64,000 nt of DNA from Nitrospirae bacterium YQR-1 (GCA_039908095.1 JAMOBJ010000012.1:1-64000), one strand, 5' to 3'; shown: positions 45,507-56,100, counted from the stretch's first letter. Notes: generated by a model from the sequence alone, not told the origin. A program made the numbers and translations.

Positions 45507-47666
45507 ATGGGACTGGATGCAGCAAGTAAAGCCTTCTTAGAAGAGGCAACGGAAATCCTTCAGGTAACGGAAGAGCAGTTACTGTCTTTAGAGGAACTTC
45601 CAGGGGATAAAGAGACCATAAACGCCCTTTTCAGAGGTGCTCACACGATTAAGGGCGGAGCCGGTATGATTGGTCTGACCGACATAGAGCGTTTTACCCA
45701 TAAGGTGGAAAGCGTCCTTGAACGGTTAAGAAACGATAAAATAAAAACAGACTCCGTACTTATCAATTTACTTCTCAGAAGCCGCGACTATATCAACGAA
45801 TTATTAAAGAGAACCTTAAAAGACAATAAACCTATGACTGAGGAGTTGATGAAGACGGAGCAGGAACTCCTTGACAGTCTCTCAGTATATCTTGACGATA
45901 TAAAAACAGTTATAGCAACCGGGCAGGAGGCCCCGGACACAGCAACAGCGCAAACCGAACCGGCTATCTGGCATATATCTCTCAGATTCAATAAAAATCT
46001 CCTGCGAGACGCCATGGATCCACTTTCGCTCATCAATTACCTTGGCAAAATGGGTGAAATCATCAACATGACAACAATAACACAAGGCATCCCCCCTTTA
46101 GCGGAAATGGACCCCGAGGAATGTTTTACTGGTTTTGAATTGGATATAAAAACGGATAAAAACCAAAATGAAATAGCTGGTGTGTTTGAGTTTTATACAG
46201 AAGATAACGATATCAAAATAGTTCCGCCTCACAGCAAAGTAGAAACGTATATCAGTCTGATAAATAGTTTACCGGAAGATTCATGGATGCTTGGTGAGGT
46301 TCTTATAAAAAGCGGGCTTTTAACAGAGGAGGATTTAAATAAGGCTCTCAGGATACAAAGCGAGGGCGCCATGAATCCCAATAAGGGAAAGCCTCGTATT
46401 GGAGAGGTGTTGGTAGATAGCGGCGCAGTGGAGCAGAAAGTTGTTGATGTTGCACTGAATAAACAGCAAAAGGTCAGAGAATCAATTGCCACAACAGGCA
46501 CTGTATCCACAGCATCTGCAACGATAAGAGTAGATGCCGATAAGCTCGATTTACTGATAAATCTGGTAGGTGAACTGGTTGTGGCCAATGGCGGAATCAG
46601 ACAGCGCTCACTTGCAGTGGGTGATGGTCCGCTGATGAAAACCTCCTCGTTTATGACAAAACTTGTAAATGATATCAGAGACATGTCTATGAAGATGCGC
46701 ATGATTCCCATAGGAAGCTCATTTAACCGTTTTCACCGCCTTGTAAGAGATATAAGCAAAGAGCTTGGTAAAGAGATAGAACTTGTAATAACCGGCGGCG
46801 ATACGGAGCTGGATAAGACCGTAATAGAAAAGATAAGCGATCCTCTGACTCATATAGTGCGAAACTCAGTTGACCACGGCATAGAAACTATAGAGCAACG
46901 TATAAAAAACGGCAAACCCCCCAAAGGCACAATCAAGCTTAACGCCTGTTACGAGGCCGGTACAATTGTAATTGAAATAACAGATGACGGTAAAGGTCTT
47001 AACAAACAACGTATAGTTGAAAAGGCCATAGCTGCCGGCCTGATCGACACCAATAGAAATCTGCCCGATAAGGAGATATTCAACCTGATTTTTGAACCTG
47101 GTTTTTCCACAGCGGAAAGCGTATCAAAACTATCAGGGCGCGGCGTTGGCATGGATGTGGTAAAGAGAAACATTGAGGCTTTAAGAGGCTCGGTCTATAT
47201 AGAGAGCGAGGAAGGTAAAGGAACGGCGATTAGAATAAACCTTCCGCTTACGCTTTCAATAATTGATGGTTTTATGGTAGGGGTCGGAGGTAAACAGTAT
47301 GTAATTCCTCTGGATATGGTAGTTAAATGTTATACTGTTGATGGAAAAAATTACTCAATGCTCAAAAAAAAGGGTTATTTCGATTTTCAGGGCAAAGTGA
47401 TACCTTTTATTTCAATGTGTGAAATGTTTGGACTCGATGATTCCAAATGCAGCTTTATCGTAATCGTAACTCATGGAGGGCTTAAAGCGGCTATAGGTGT
47501 AGATGAACTCTTTGGCGATATGCAAGCTGTAATAAAATCCCTGGGTAAGCTTTATAAAGATGCAAAGGGTTTTTCCGGCGCCACTATTTTGGGGGACGGC
47601 TCTGTTGCCCTCATACTGGACATTCAGGGAATATTCAAGCTGCTTGAGTCCGAAGCACGTGTTTAA
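45507..47666 (+). CDS. cheA: Chemotaxis histidine kinase CheA with an inserted MshEN-like motif
   Basis: 719 residues. Hpt domain (about 1-110) with phospho-His46 in GAHTIKGGAGMIG; an unassigned segment (155-245); a pair of 24-residue motifs MLGEVLIKSG...Q (261-284) and RIGEVLVDSG...Q (297-320) that fit the MshEN c-di-GMP binding pattern; dimerisation (340-400, with INLVGELVV and MKMRMIPI); ATPase with HIVRNSVDHGIE (N box), DDGKGL and GRGVGMDVV (about 448-580); and a CheW-like domain (585-715). All kinase residues are intact. There is no typical P2 (CheY-binding) domain. CheW, CheR and CheB are not in the window. Confidence 0.95.
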   Translation: MGLDAASKAFLEEATEILQVTEEQLLSLEELPGDKETINALFRGAHTIKGGAGMIGLTDIERFTHKVESVLERLRNDKIKTDSVLINLLLRSRDYINELLKRTLKDNKPMTEELMKTEQELLDSLSVYLDDIKTVIATGQEAPDTATAQTEPAIWHISLRFNKNLLRDAMDPLSLINYLGKMGEIINMTTITQGIPPLAEMDPEECFTGFELDIKTDKNQNEIAGVFEFYTEDNDIKIVPPHSKVETYISLINSLPEDSWMLGEVLIKSGLLTEEDLNKALRIQSEGAMNPNKGKPRIGEVLVDSGAVEQKVVDVALNKQQKVRESIATTGTVSTASATIRVDADKLDLLINLVGELVVANGGIRQRSLAVGDGPLMKTSSFMTKLVNDIRDMSMKMRMIPIGSSFNRFHRLVRDISKELGKEIELVITGGDTELDKTVIEKISDPLTHIVRNSVDHGIETIEQRIKNGKPPKGTIKLNACYEAGTIVIEITDDGKGLNKQRIVEKAIAAGLIDTNRNLPDKEIFNLIFEPGFSTAESVSKLSGRGVGMDVVKRNIEALRGSVYIESEEGKGTAIRINLPLTLSIIDGFMVGVGGKQYVIPLDMVVKCYTVDGKNYSMLKKKGYFDFQGKVIPFISMCEMFGLDDSKCSFIVIVTHGGLKAAIGVDELFGDMQAVIKSLGKLYKDAKGFSGATILGDGSVALILDIQGIFKLLESEARV

Positions 47667-47730
47667 GCATAGCTTGCTTTATGCAAGTTGTTTATAAATT
47701 TGACGTTTAAAGAATTTTTGGGAGGGTATT

Positions 47731-49821
47731 ATGAACTTTCTAAAGAACCTTAGGGTTAAATCAAAACTGATAAGCGGTTTCTTTATTGTGACATTAATTA
47801 CAGTTGCTATTTCTGTAATAGCTATAATCAACATGCAAAAAATGGAAAAGAATGACGTTAGAATGTATGAGAAAATTACGGTTCCATTAGCGCTCGCAGC
47901 CGAAATCAACGACAAGTTTGGAAGCGCAAGGACAAATACGATGTCTTTAGTGTATCACGAAAAACTTGAGGATAAAAAGAAGTATTTAGAAAGAATTAGT
48001 GAGAGAAAAAAGGGGCTGGACAATTTACTGCCTGAATTAGAAAAAACTCTGGAAGGTGACGGTGATAAGAAATTTTTTAAAGAATATACGGAAGGAATGA
48101 ATACATTTTTAAAAACCATATTTGATATTGCTGAAATTTCAATGTCAGGAAAGCATGAAGAAGCTGTTACTAAGTTGCAAAACGAAGGTCAGCAAACAGC
48201 GCGTGCTATCCAGGATATTATAAACAAGCAAACCAGTCATAATATAAAAGAAGCTAAGAATACCGCTGATAATAATAAAAAATTTGCTACTCAAACCACT
48301 CAAATGCTTATAATCTTAACGATAATATCGTTTGTTATCTCCATGCTGTTGGGGATTTTTATTGCAGGCGGCGTAACCAGGCCATTAGGCGGCGAACCTG
48401 CCGAGATGTCAGCTATAGCTTTAAAAATTGCATCAGGAGACCTCAGCATAGATATCGCCACAGGAAGTAACAGGAATAATCTGCTTGGCTCTATGCTTTC
48501 AATGCTTGAAATTCTGAAGGGGATATTTGCCGAAATAGATAAACTTATAAATTCGGTAAAAAACGGCAATTTGTCAACAAGGGGGGAGTCGGGAAAATAT
48601 CAGGGTGGATGGCAGCAGTTAATTGATGGATTAAATAGTTTGGTAGAAGCTTTTGTTAAGCCAATAAATGTAACATCCGGGTATGTGGAAAGAATCAGCA
48701 TAGGGGACATTCCGCCCAAAATAAGTGACGAATATCGTGGCGATTTCAATAAAATAAAAAATAATTTGAACGTTTTGATTGACGCAGAAAACGAAATAAC
48801 CGATATAACCGAGGAGCTATCGGGGGGCAATCTAATGGTGAAGGTAGCGGAGCGCTCTGAAAAAGACAGGCTGATGCAGTCTCTTTCATCCATGGTAAGC
48901 AGATTAACCGAGGTAGTGCAGGAGGTGCAGAGGGCCTCTGAACAGGTTGCATCAGGCAGCCACGAGTTAAGCGCAACAACGCAGGAGTTATCGCAAGGGG
49001 CAACTGAACAGGCAGCCTCTGTGCAGGAGATATCCTCATCCATGGAACAGATGGCCGCAAATATCAAGGCCAATGCCGATAATGCACAGCAAACGGAAAA
49101 GATGGCTGCTAAGTCCGCAGGTAATGCTAAAGACAGTGGTGATTCAGTAGCGATGACGGCAAAGGCAATGAAAGAGATAGCAGAAAAGATAACAATAATC
49201 GAGGAGATAGCAAGACAGACCAACCTGCTGGCTCTTAATGCGGCCATAGAGGCGGCGCGAGCCGGTGAGCACGGCAAAGGGTTTGCTGTTGTTGCCTCAG
49301 AGGTAAGAGAGCTTGCCGGCAGAAGTCAGGCGGCAGCCGGTGAAATCAATAATCTCGTAAAGTCAAGCGTAGATATTTCGGCAAAAGCCGGTGAGATGTT
49401 AAACGCGTTGGTTCCAGACATTCAAAAAACATCCGAGCTGGTTCATGAGATAAGTGCCTCTTCAAATGAACAGGCAACCGGGGCCGAACAGGTTAACCTG
49501 GCCATCCAGCAATTGGATAAGGTTATTCAACAGAACGCATCGTCAGCTGAGGAGATGTCCTCAACTGCGGAGCAACTGTCGGCACAGGCCGAGTTGCTTC
49601 AAACCTCTGTTGGATTTTTCAAAACTGATGACGTAGAGATTAGACGCCAAAGGCCGATACCTGCTCAGAGAAAATCCAGACCTCAACAGGGTGCTGCTGC
49701 AAAGCCAAAAGCTATAGAGCACGAACCCGGACGAAGGGGTACAATGTCACATGTTAAACCGTTTATAGACATTGGCTCATATTCAACAGAACAGGATAAT
49801 AAGGACTTTGAAAAGTATTGA
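47731..49821 (+). CDS. Methyl-accepting chemotaxis protein (4HB type)
   Basis: 696 residues. Two membrane helices (about 12-32 and 192-214) enclose a helical periplasmic domain of about 155 residues resembling 4HB_MCP. HAMP-like and helical segments follow (about 215-400). The signalling domain (about 400-650) centres on the hairpin [42 protein letters not shown]. The tail is basic ([15 protein letters not shown]) and lacks the CheR-docking pentapeptide. GGGAGGG precedes the ATG. Last gene of the chemotaxis operon, 64 bp after cheA. Confidence 0.93.
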   Translation: MNFLKNLRVKSKLISGFFIVTLITVAISVIAIINMQKMEKNDVRMYEKITVPLALAAEINDKFGSARTNTMSLVYHEKLEDKKKYLERISERKKGLDNLLPELEKTLEGDGDKKFFKEYTEGMNTFLKTIFDIAEISMSGKHEEAVTKLQNEGQQTARAIQDIINKQTSHNIKEAKNTADNNKKFATQTTQMLIILTIISFVISMLLGIFIAGGVTRPLGGEPAEMSAIALKIASGDLSIDIATGSNRNNLLGSMLSMLEILKGIFAEIDKLINSVKNGNLSTRGESGKYQGGWQQLIDGLNSLVEAFVKPINVTSGYVERISIGDIPPKISDEYRGDFNKIKNNLNVLIDAENEITDITEELSGGNLMVKVAERSEKDRLMQSLSSMVSRLTEVVQEVQRASEQVASGSHELSATTQELSQGATEQAASVQEISSSMEQMAANIKANADNAQQTEKMAAKSAGNAKDSGDSVAMTAKAMKEIAEKITIIEEIARQTNLLALNAAIEAARAGEHGKGFAVVASEVRELAGRSQAAAGEINNLVKSSVDISAKAGEMLNALVPDIQKTSELVHEISASSNEQATGAEQVNLAIQQLDKVIQQNASSAEEMSSTAEQLSAQAELLQTSVGFFKTDDVEIRRQRPIPAQRKSRPQQGAAAKPKAIEHEPGRRGTMSHVKPFIDIGSYSTEQDNKDFEKY

Positions 49822-49879
49822 TACTTGAGTAGGAAAAGGTAAAAATCATCCTTTTCACGCTCAGACATTTTAACCCATA

Positions 49880-49900
49880 ATACTAAGTTGCATTTTGACA
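49880..49900 (+). repeat. Relic end of the MITE-like family (R8)
   Basis: AATACTAAGTTGCATTTTGAC resembles the R2 left end (AATACCAAGTTGCATTC) with a C-to-T change in the terminal motif. No core follows. It lies between the chemotaxis operon and the secreted-protein gene. Confidence 0.4.
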
Positions 49901-49949
49901 ACCGCTACCGGTAAAATATGTACAATATTGCAACCAGGGGGCTTTATAT

Positions 49950-52022
49950 ATGAAAATACATAGCACAGTGGTGTTTCTTACTTTTCTCATAGCCGTCTCA
50001 GCGGTGACTTTAACGGCAGCCTCTGACAGCGACAATACATCAAAAGGTGTTACCGTCAGACAGAGTGTCCCATTTTCAAAGACAACTCTCAGTGAAATGG
50101 AAAAGGACAATAAAAAACTCTCACCAACCGAAACACAACATGAGGTGATACCCCGCAGAACACTTCCACCTCCGGTTAAAATAGACGACCACAGCACAGA
50201 GACGCCTCAGGACGATGAGCTTAAAAACATCTTTCAGGAAAATGGTTCTTCAATAACTCCGGTTAATAAGCTCCCGACACTTGGCAGCAATTTCACCGCT
50301 ATGAGCGGCAGTAACTACCATCCTCCCGATACCATGGGAGCTGCCGGCCCCGGTTATCTGGTTAGTGTCGTAAACGGGGGATTTGCAATTTATACTAAAT
50401 CCACCGGTGCTTTGTACAAACAAATCACCTTAAGTTCTTTTTGGTCGTCTCTGGGCTCTGCCGCAACATATACCTTTGACCCTAAAATCTTGTATGACCA
50501 GTTTGATAAGAGATTTATCATCACCTCCGCAAGCGGCACCTCATCACCAAACTCTTATGTCCTTATCGGGGTGTCGGCAACCAGCGACCCAACCGGCACA
50601 TGGTATTTGTGGTCAATAGATGTAGATAAGGACAGTGGCTCCACCCAAACCAACAACTGGGGTGACTATCCACAAGTGGGCATTGATCAAAACTACGTTT
50701 ACATCACAGTTAACATGTATAATACAACCAATAATTTTCAAAACATTAAGGTGCTGGCAATAGCAAAAACACAGCTTTCAGCCTCAAACTCAACTATAAC
50801 ATGGACAGAGCTCGTAAAACCCACAGGAACGTCTTCAGTCACAACACCGTGTCACGTCTTTGGCACCTCACAGTCTCATTATTTTCTGGGAGAGGGCTAT
50901 TATTCCTCAACAAGTACTTATTTTAAGGTCTATAGCCTGAGTATGTCAGGAAGTACCGGTACGTGGAGCGACAAGGGTTACTTAAAAGTTCAGAACAAAT
51001 ACACTCCGTCATCATCACTGCCCTCCGCCTCCCAGTCCGGATCCTCGATAGGGCTTGACACCGGCGATACGCGTATTTTGAGTTCCGTATGCCGCAATGG
51101 TTACATCTGGGCCTCTCACACGGTAGCAGACTCCACAAATACAAGAACCGAGGCGGCATGGTACCAGATAGATCCGTCAAAGGCCGCCGCGTCATCCATC
51201 TCAGCCGGCTCCACCGTGTCTGAGGGAAGGGTTAAGGACTCATCGCTTTCATACTTCTACCCCTCCATAGCGGTTAACACCAACAATGATGTTGCTCTTG
51301 GCTTTAGCGGCTCATCAAGCTCCATCTACGGCAGCGCCTACTACACAGCTCGCAGTTCCACCGACACGGCAGGCACCATGCAAACTGTATCACTGCTTAA
51401 AGCAGGGCTTGCCGCCTATAGTTATACCACATCTACAAGCCGGTGGGGAGACTACAGTGCCACATTTCTTGACCCAACCGATGAGTCCTTCTGGACTATT
51501 CAGGAGTACGCCGTAGGCGGTAAAACATGGGGAACATGGTGGGGAAATTTTACACTCTTATCATCCACCACTACAGCACTATCCACAGTTAAGTACTATA
51601 TTCCTTATTTACACACTAATACCAATAACGTAGTGTACTGCATAGCCTCAAACAGCTCCTCCGATAACTCAACCGGCTACTTTAAAGTGACATCTAATGA
51701 TAATGGTACCCTGACAGGAAAGTTTAACTCTTTTTCCACTGTATTTACTGCCGGTACTACAAACATGCTGACATTTTCAGGGCAGACAGTCTATACAGGT
51801 TCAGGCTCTGATAAAATTGACTTATCTTCAGATACAGGCACATCGGCAGCATATGGCGGCACGCTCAAGTTTGACTCAACCGGCACTTCCCTCAATTGCA
51901 AAAATCTCACAATGGGATGTTTTCAGGGTACCACTACTCCAAAGAGAAACCTTGCCGGTTTTATATGTGAGGACAACAGCACGGTAGGAGCAGGAGGGCT
52001 AAACATTGTTACCGGTTTTTAA
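49950..52022 (+). CDS. Secreted Ser/Thr-rich protein with possible beta-propeller
   Basis: 690 residues, preceded by GGGGG. A signal peptide (about 1-24, MKIHSTVVFLTFLIAVSAVT, cleavage near TAA-SD) exports it. After a charged linker (25-100) the protein is very rich in Ser, Thr, Gly and Tyr, with segments such as HPPDTMGAAGPGYLVSVVNG, YDQFDKRFIITSASG and GDYPQVGIDQNYVYITVN that recall secreted beta-propeller/BNR-like proteins. A second all-beta region occupies about 545-690. No catalytic motif is recognised. It is probably a surface or extracellular protein transcribed alone. Confidence 0.8.
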   Translation: MKIHSTVVFLTFLIAVSAVTLTAASDSDNTSKGVTVRQSVPFSKTTLSEMEKDNKKLSPTETQHEVIPRRTLPPPVKIDDHSTETPQDDELKNIFQENGSSITPVNKLPTLGSNFTAMSGSNYHPPDTMGAAGPGYLVSVVNGGFAIYTKSTGALYKQITLSSFWSSLGSAATYTFDPKILYDQFDKRFIITSASGTSSPNSYVLIGVSATSDPTGTWYLWSIDVDKDSGSTQTNNWGDYPQVGIDQNYVYITVNMYNTTNNFQNIKVLAIAKTQLSASNSTITWTELVKPTGTSSVTTPCHVFGTSQSHYFLGEGYYSSTSTYFKVYSLSMSGSTGTWSDKGYLKVQNKYTPSSSLPSASQSGSSIGLDTGDTRILSSVCRNGYIWASHTVADSTNTRTEAAWYQIDPSKAAASSISAGSTVSEGRVKDSSLSYFYPSIAVNTNNDVALGFSGSSSSIYGSAYYTARSSTDTAGTMQTVSLLKAGLAAYSYTTSTSRWGDYSATFLDPTDESFWTIQEYAVGGKTWGTWWGNFTLLSSTTTALSTVKYYIPYLHTNTNNVVYCIASNSSSDNSTGYFKVTSNDNGTLTGKFNSFSTVFTAGTTNMLTFSGQTVYTGSGSDKIDLSSDTGTSAAYGGTLKFDSTGTSLNCKNLTMGCFQGTTTPKRNLAGFICEDNSTVGAGGLNIVTGF

Positions 52023-52065
52023 TTAATCCGCTCCAGTTGTATAAGAGGTGGCACCGGTAAAATAA

Positions 52066-52614
52066 TTATGCTTCTTTGCCGGCTCTGCTGTAGAGCCTTT
52101 TGTAAAAAACCATCTGAAATGCCACATCTCCTATAAACAGCAGGTATCCGTCTTTAAGTAGTGTTGGGCCGTATATTCTCTTATTGTTTACAAACACTCC
52201 GTTTGTTGAATTATTATCCACTATAAGAATCTCTCCTTTGTGGCATATGATTGCACAATGCTCTTTTGATACTGTGGAGTCATGAAGAACTATAGAATTT
52301 CCAGATATTCTCCCAATTGTATTTTTGCCTTCAAATAACTGGTAATCACGGTCATTATTTGTGCTGCTAATGCCTACAATCCAGCCGTACAGAGGGTGTG
52401 GGGTGCCGCCAACCAATGATGACTTATCTGTGAGGGTAACGTAGTTTGTGATGTCTGTGAGACTTTTTGTTGTAAGAAGAGAGTCATAGCTGTTTTTCTG
52501 CACTTCTGATGCTGAAGCACTTTCTTTCTGAGTACTGCTGTCACCTTTTTGGCTGTAGTACTGATATATCTTTGTCTCGTCTCTATTAAACGGCTTTTTC
52601 TTTTCCTCTCCCAT
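52066..52614 (-). CDS. FHA-domain protein
   Basis: 182 residues. The FHA domain is in about 90-170: LFEGKNTIGRISGNSIVLHD, STVSKEHCAIIC, and VDNNSTNGVFVNNKRI, with the Arg, Ser and Asn that bind phosphothreonine. The first 85 residues are polar and Ser/Thr/Lys-rich with no fold evident. FHA proteins read Ser/Thr phosphorylation in signalling or secretion systems. No kinase, phosphatase or type VI genes are adjacent. It ends convergent with the secreted protein gene. Confidence 0.9.
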   Translation of the reverse strand: MGEEKKKPFNRDETKIYQYYSQKGDSSTQKESASASEVQKNSYDSLLTTKSLTDITNYVTLTDKSSLVGGTPHPLYGWIVGISSTNNDRDYQLFEGKNTIGRISGNSIVLHDSTVSKEHCAIICHKGEILIVDNNSTNGVFVNNKRIYGPTLLKDGYLLFIGDVAFQMVFYKRLYSRAGKEA

Positions 52615-52622
52615 AAAATATT

Positions 52623-52651
52623 ATTTTACAGATAATGATAGTATTTAGCAA
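52623..52651 (-). promoter_or_regulatory. Predicted sigma70 promoter of the FHA gene
   Basis: On the minus strand: TTGCTA (52651-52646), a 17-bp spacer and TAAAAT (52628-52623). This places the start of transcription almost at the ATG at 52614, so the leader would be very short. Confidence 0.45.
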
Positions 52652-52660
52652 GTTTACGAA

Positions 52661-52689
52661 TTGACTTAAATTTACTTTTGAGGTATTTT
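52661..52689 (+). promoter_or_regulatory. Predicted sigma70 promoter of the small membrane protein gene
   Basis: TTGACT (52661-52666), 17 bp, TATTTT (52684-52689). Transcription near 52696 would give a short leader with GGAGAGAG before the ATG at 52721. Confidence 0.45.
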
Positions 52690-52720
52690 AAATGTGGTGA
52701 TATATTATGGAGAGAGCATT

Positions 52721-52759
52721 ATGAGTAGCTATAAGAAATTGTTTGCCCTGCTGTATTAG
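52721..52759 (+). CDS. Possible 12-codon leader peptide
   Basis: ATG at 52721, with GGAGAGAG 4 bp upstream, opens a frame of 12 codons (MSSYKKLFALLY) and stops at 52757-52759. The next gene starts 7 bp later and has no ribosome site of its own. It may be a leader that couples translation, or the remnant of an older start. Confidence 0.35.
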   Translation: MSSYKKLFALLY

Positions 52760-52766
52760 CGCTCTG

Positions 52767-53027
52767 ATGAGCATATTTGAGATAATAATGTTAATTTGTT
52801 TTGGCTCGGCATGGCCGTGTTCAATTTATAAATCATGTAAATCAGGGAAAAATGAAGGCAAAAGTATCCACTTTTTAATTATCGTTTTTTTAGGGTATTT
52901 GTCGGGGTTTACTCATAAAGTGCTTTATTGCTTTGACTATGTCAGCTATCTATATGTTTTAAATGGTTCAATGGTACTTATAGATATTTTATTATACATT
53001 AGAAATGGCCGCCGCACCACGGCTTAA
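52767..53027 (+). CDS. Small multi-pass membrane protein (PQ-loop/SWEET-like)
   Basis: 86 residues from the ATG at 52767; a TTG 24 bp upstream extends the frame but is less likely. Three hydrophobic helices: IFEIIMLICFGSAWPCSIY, IHFLIIVFLGYLSGFTHKVL and YVLNGSMVLIDILLYI. The pattern (WP near the end of helix 1, GKS before helix 2, an acidic D in helix 3) is shared by a common uncharacterised bacterial family that resembles half-SWEET transporters. No function is established. It may be translated by coupling from the 12-codon leader. Confidence 0.75.
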   Translation: MSIFEIIMLICFGSAWPCSIYKSCKSGKNEGKSIHFLIIVFLGYLSGFTHKVLYCFDYVSYLYVLNGSMVLIDILLYIRNGRRTTA

Positions 53028-53094
53028 AATAATTATTTTACATAACGATAGAAAATTATTGTAAATTGTATTAAAAAAGCTGCAAAATAGCACC

Positions 53095-53112
53095 TATACT
53101 AAGTTGCCTTCA
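53095..53112 (+). repeat. Relic end of the MITE-like family (R9)
   Basis: TATACTAAGTTGCCTTCA matches the left end of the family with the same C-to-T change seen at 49880. Only this end remains. Confidence 0.35.
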
Positions 53113-53194
53113 GCATTGGCAAATTATACAAAGAATAAATATTTATTAAGTTGTATGTATGTAATAACAATAAAAAAAGGCAAAGGGAGTAAAA

Positions 53195-56100
53195 GTGGAA
53201 CCGGTAGAGCAGTTTTTTGGAAACAATATGGATTATGTGTATCTTGTTTATGGATTTGCCTTTATATTTACGGGCATTTCGATAGCTGTACTAACAAAAA
53301 CTGAAGGGCAGTTTAAGCCGGCAAGATTCATCTGGTTATTGTCCTCATTTGCATTTCTTCATGGTATAAACGAGTGGCTTGATATGATGTCATTTATACA
53401 CCCATCTCATAAATTACTAAAGACACTGAGTTTTATTTTTTTGGTTTCATCATTTTGCTTTTTGTTTGAGTTCAGCAGAAGAACTTTGAGAATCTGTGAA
53501 AATGAAACGATGAAAAGAATTTCTCAGTACTTGCAATGGTGGTTAATGCCGGTGCTAACAACAATTATATTTATTATATCGTATTATTCAGAAAATGCGC
53601 TGCAAACAGGACAGATATTGTCACGATATTTTTTAGCGCTGCCGGGCTCTATTGCCACTGCAATCGGCTTGAAGTTGTACAGTACAGAAACAGACTTAAT
53701 AGAAAAGTCAAAAGCAGATAGGTACTTTTTCCTTGCTGTAACATTTTTTATAGCATATGGTTTTTTTGCAGGATTTGTTGTTCCAAAAGGCAATTTCTTT
53801 CCTTCAAATGTAATTAATACAGATAGTTTCATATCATTTATTAAAGTACCGGTACAGGTTTTGCGGGCAATCTCAGCCTTGTTTATTGCTTTTTCTGTAA
53901 TTGGTATGATAAAGCTGTTTAATTATGAAGCGAGGACAAAGTTACAAGAGATAATAGAGCAATTACATATACAACAAAAGGAAATCAGTCAAAAAGCAAA
54001 AGTCCGGGAGGTGATTAATTCGATTCTGAATATCTCATTGCTGCCGGTTTCACTACAGGAGCAGTTAAACAAAATCTTAACTTTATTAATGTCAGTGTCA
54101 TGGATTTCACTTAACTCAAAAGGATGTATCTATATATGCGAGGATAGTTCTGAAACCATCAAGATATCGGCACATTATAATTTCGACAGTGAGCAATTAG
54201 ATACATGTTCTGATTTGCCTTTTGGCAAATGTCTATGCGGATTAGCGGCATTAAAAAGAGAGGTTGTTTTTTCATCTGACACTGATGATGAAAAACACAC
54301 AATCCGATATTCAGATATGCACCCACACGGTCATTACTGTGTGCCCATACTTTCAAATGACAGATTACTGGGGGTAATCAATGTCTATGTAGATGAGGGG
54401 TATGAACGAACCTTTGAGGATGAGGATTTTTTAAGAAGCGTTGCCAGCACGATAGCCGGAATAATTTTACGCAAGGAAACTGAAGAGAAAATAGCTCAAA
54501 ACTATTTGATTCAGGATGTCATAAACACTATAATGAAACTTTCAATACAAACACTTACTTTAGAGGAATATCTTGAGAGCATACTTGAACTAATAAGCAC
54601 AGTTCCGTGGCTGTCCCCTAAAAAAACAGGATGTATTTTTTTGATAGAAGATAACCCTGATGAGTTGATAATGATGACTCACAGAGGCATCTCTTTTCAG
54701 TTATTAAAAAAGTGCAGCCGTGTAACTATGGGCAGCTGTCTGTGTGGGCGCGCCGCAGCCACCGGCAAGATAGTGTTTGCATCTTCTATAGATGACCGCC
54801 ATGAAGTCAGTTATGACGGGATGTCAGATCATGGGCATTATTGTATTCCTGTCAAGTCAAAGGAAAAGGTAATTGGAGTAATCAACCTGTATGTAGAGCA
54901 TGGACATGTACGCACTTCATTGGAAGAGAATTTTTTAGTGTCTGTTGCCAACACGTTATCCGGCATAATAGAGCGTAAACGGATGGAAGAAAAATTAGAG
55001 TATATGGCCAACTATGACACTCTGACCGGGCTTCCCAACAGGGTGTTGTTTTTTGACAGGTTACGCCAGGAGATAAAAAGTACAGTCCGTTACGGACACT
55101 TATTGGGCGTCTTGTACATTGATATAGATAATTTTAAAGATATTAATGACTCTATGGGACACGATGTCGGAGACTTATTGCTGCAAGCAGTCGCATCAAG
55201 GCTGGGTAGATGTGTGCGCAACGCCGATACTGTATCCCGTGTCAGTGGTGATGAGTTTACTGTAATTTTACCAAACATAAAAAGCGGCTTAGATGCAGAG
55301 ATAATTACAAAAAAAGCATTGTCATGTTTAAGTGAGCCGTATGAAGTCAACAATAACATTTACAACATCACAGCAAGTGCAGGTATGAGTATTTACCCGA
55401 CGGATGCCGGCAATGCAGAGGAGTTGTTAAAACATGCAGATACCGCCATGTATTATTCCAAAAAATCAATGAAGAGCACCGGCACAATGTTTAACAAGGA
55501 AATGGATGAATCCATAAACAAACGGTTAAAGCTGGAAAAAGAGCTGCGTTTGGCGCTTCAGCGCGGTGAATTAGTAGTGCATTACCAGCCTCAGATAGAG
55601 CTGAGCAGTGGAAAAATTGTAGGGGCTGAGGCGTTGGTACGCTGGCAACATCCGGAGATGGGCTTACTGTACCCCGATAAATTCATATCGTTGGCGGAAG
55701 ATACAGGAATAATAATGGCACTTGGTGAACAGGTACTTTCCGAGAGTTGTAAACAAAATATAATCTGGCAAAAAATGAACCTGCCGCCTGTTGTTGTTGC
55801 TGTAAATGTGTCAACCACTCAGGTGTCAAGACACTATGACCTTGCCGGTGTGGTATTTCAGATATTAAACAAAACACATATGGCTCCGGCTAACCTTGAA
55901 CTGGAGCTTACCGAGAGTTTTTGTATGCAAAACGTGGATACAACGATTTCAATGTTACGCAGGTTTAACTCTAGAGGTGTTAATGTTGCTATAGATGATT
56001 TCGGCACAGGTTACTCATCCTTAAGTTATCTAAAACACCTTCCGTTTAAAAAACTAAAAATTGATAAGTCATTTATTAAGGAACTAGTAATCAATCAGGA

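Noticed and set aside
46229..46711. A 160-codon minus-strand frame inside cheA
   Set aside because: Fully antisense to conserved CheA coding sequence; no domain and no promoter.
48600..49277. A 225-codon open frame on the minus strand inside the second MCP gene
   Set aside because: It is antisense to a well-supported chemotaxis receptor; its Ala/Ser/Leu-rich sequence is a codon-bias shadow and has no ribosome site or known domain.
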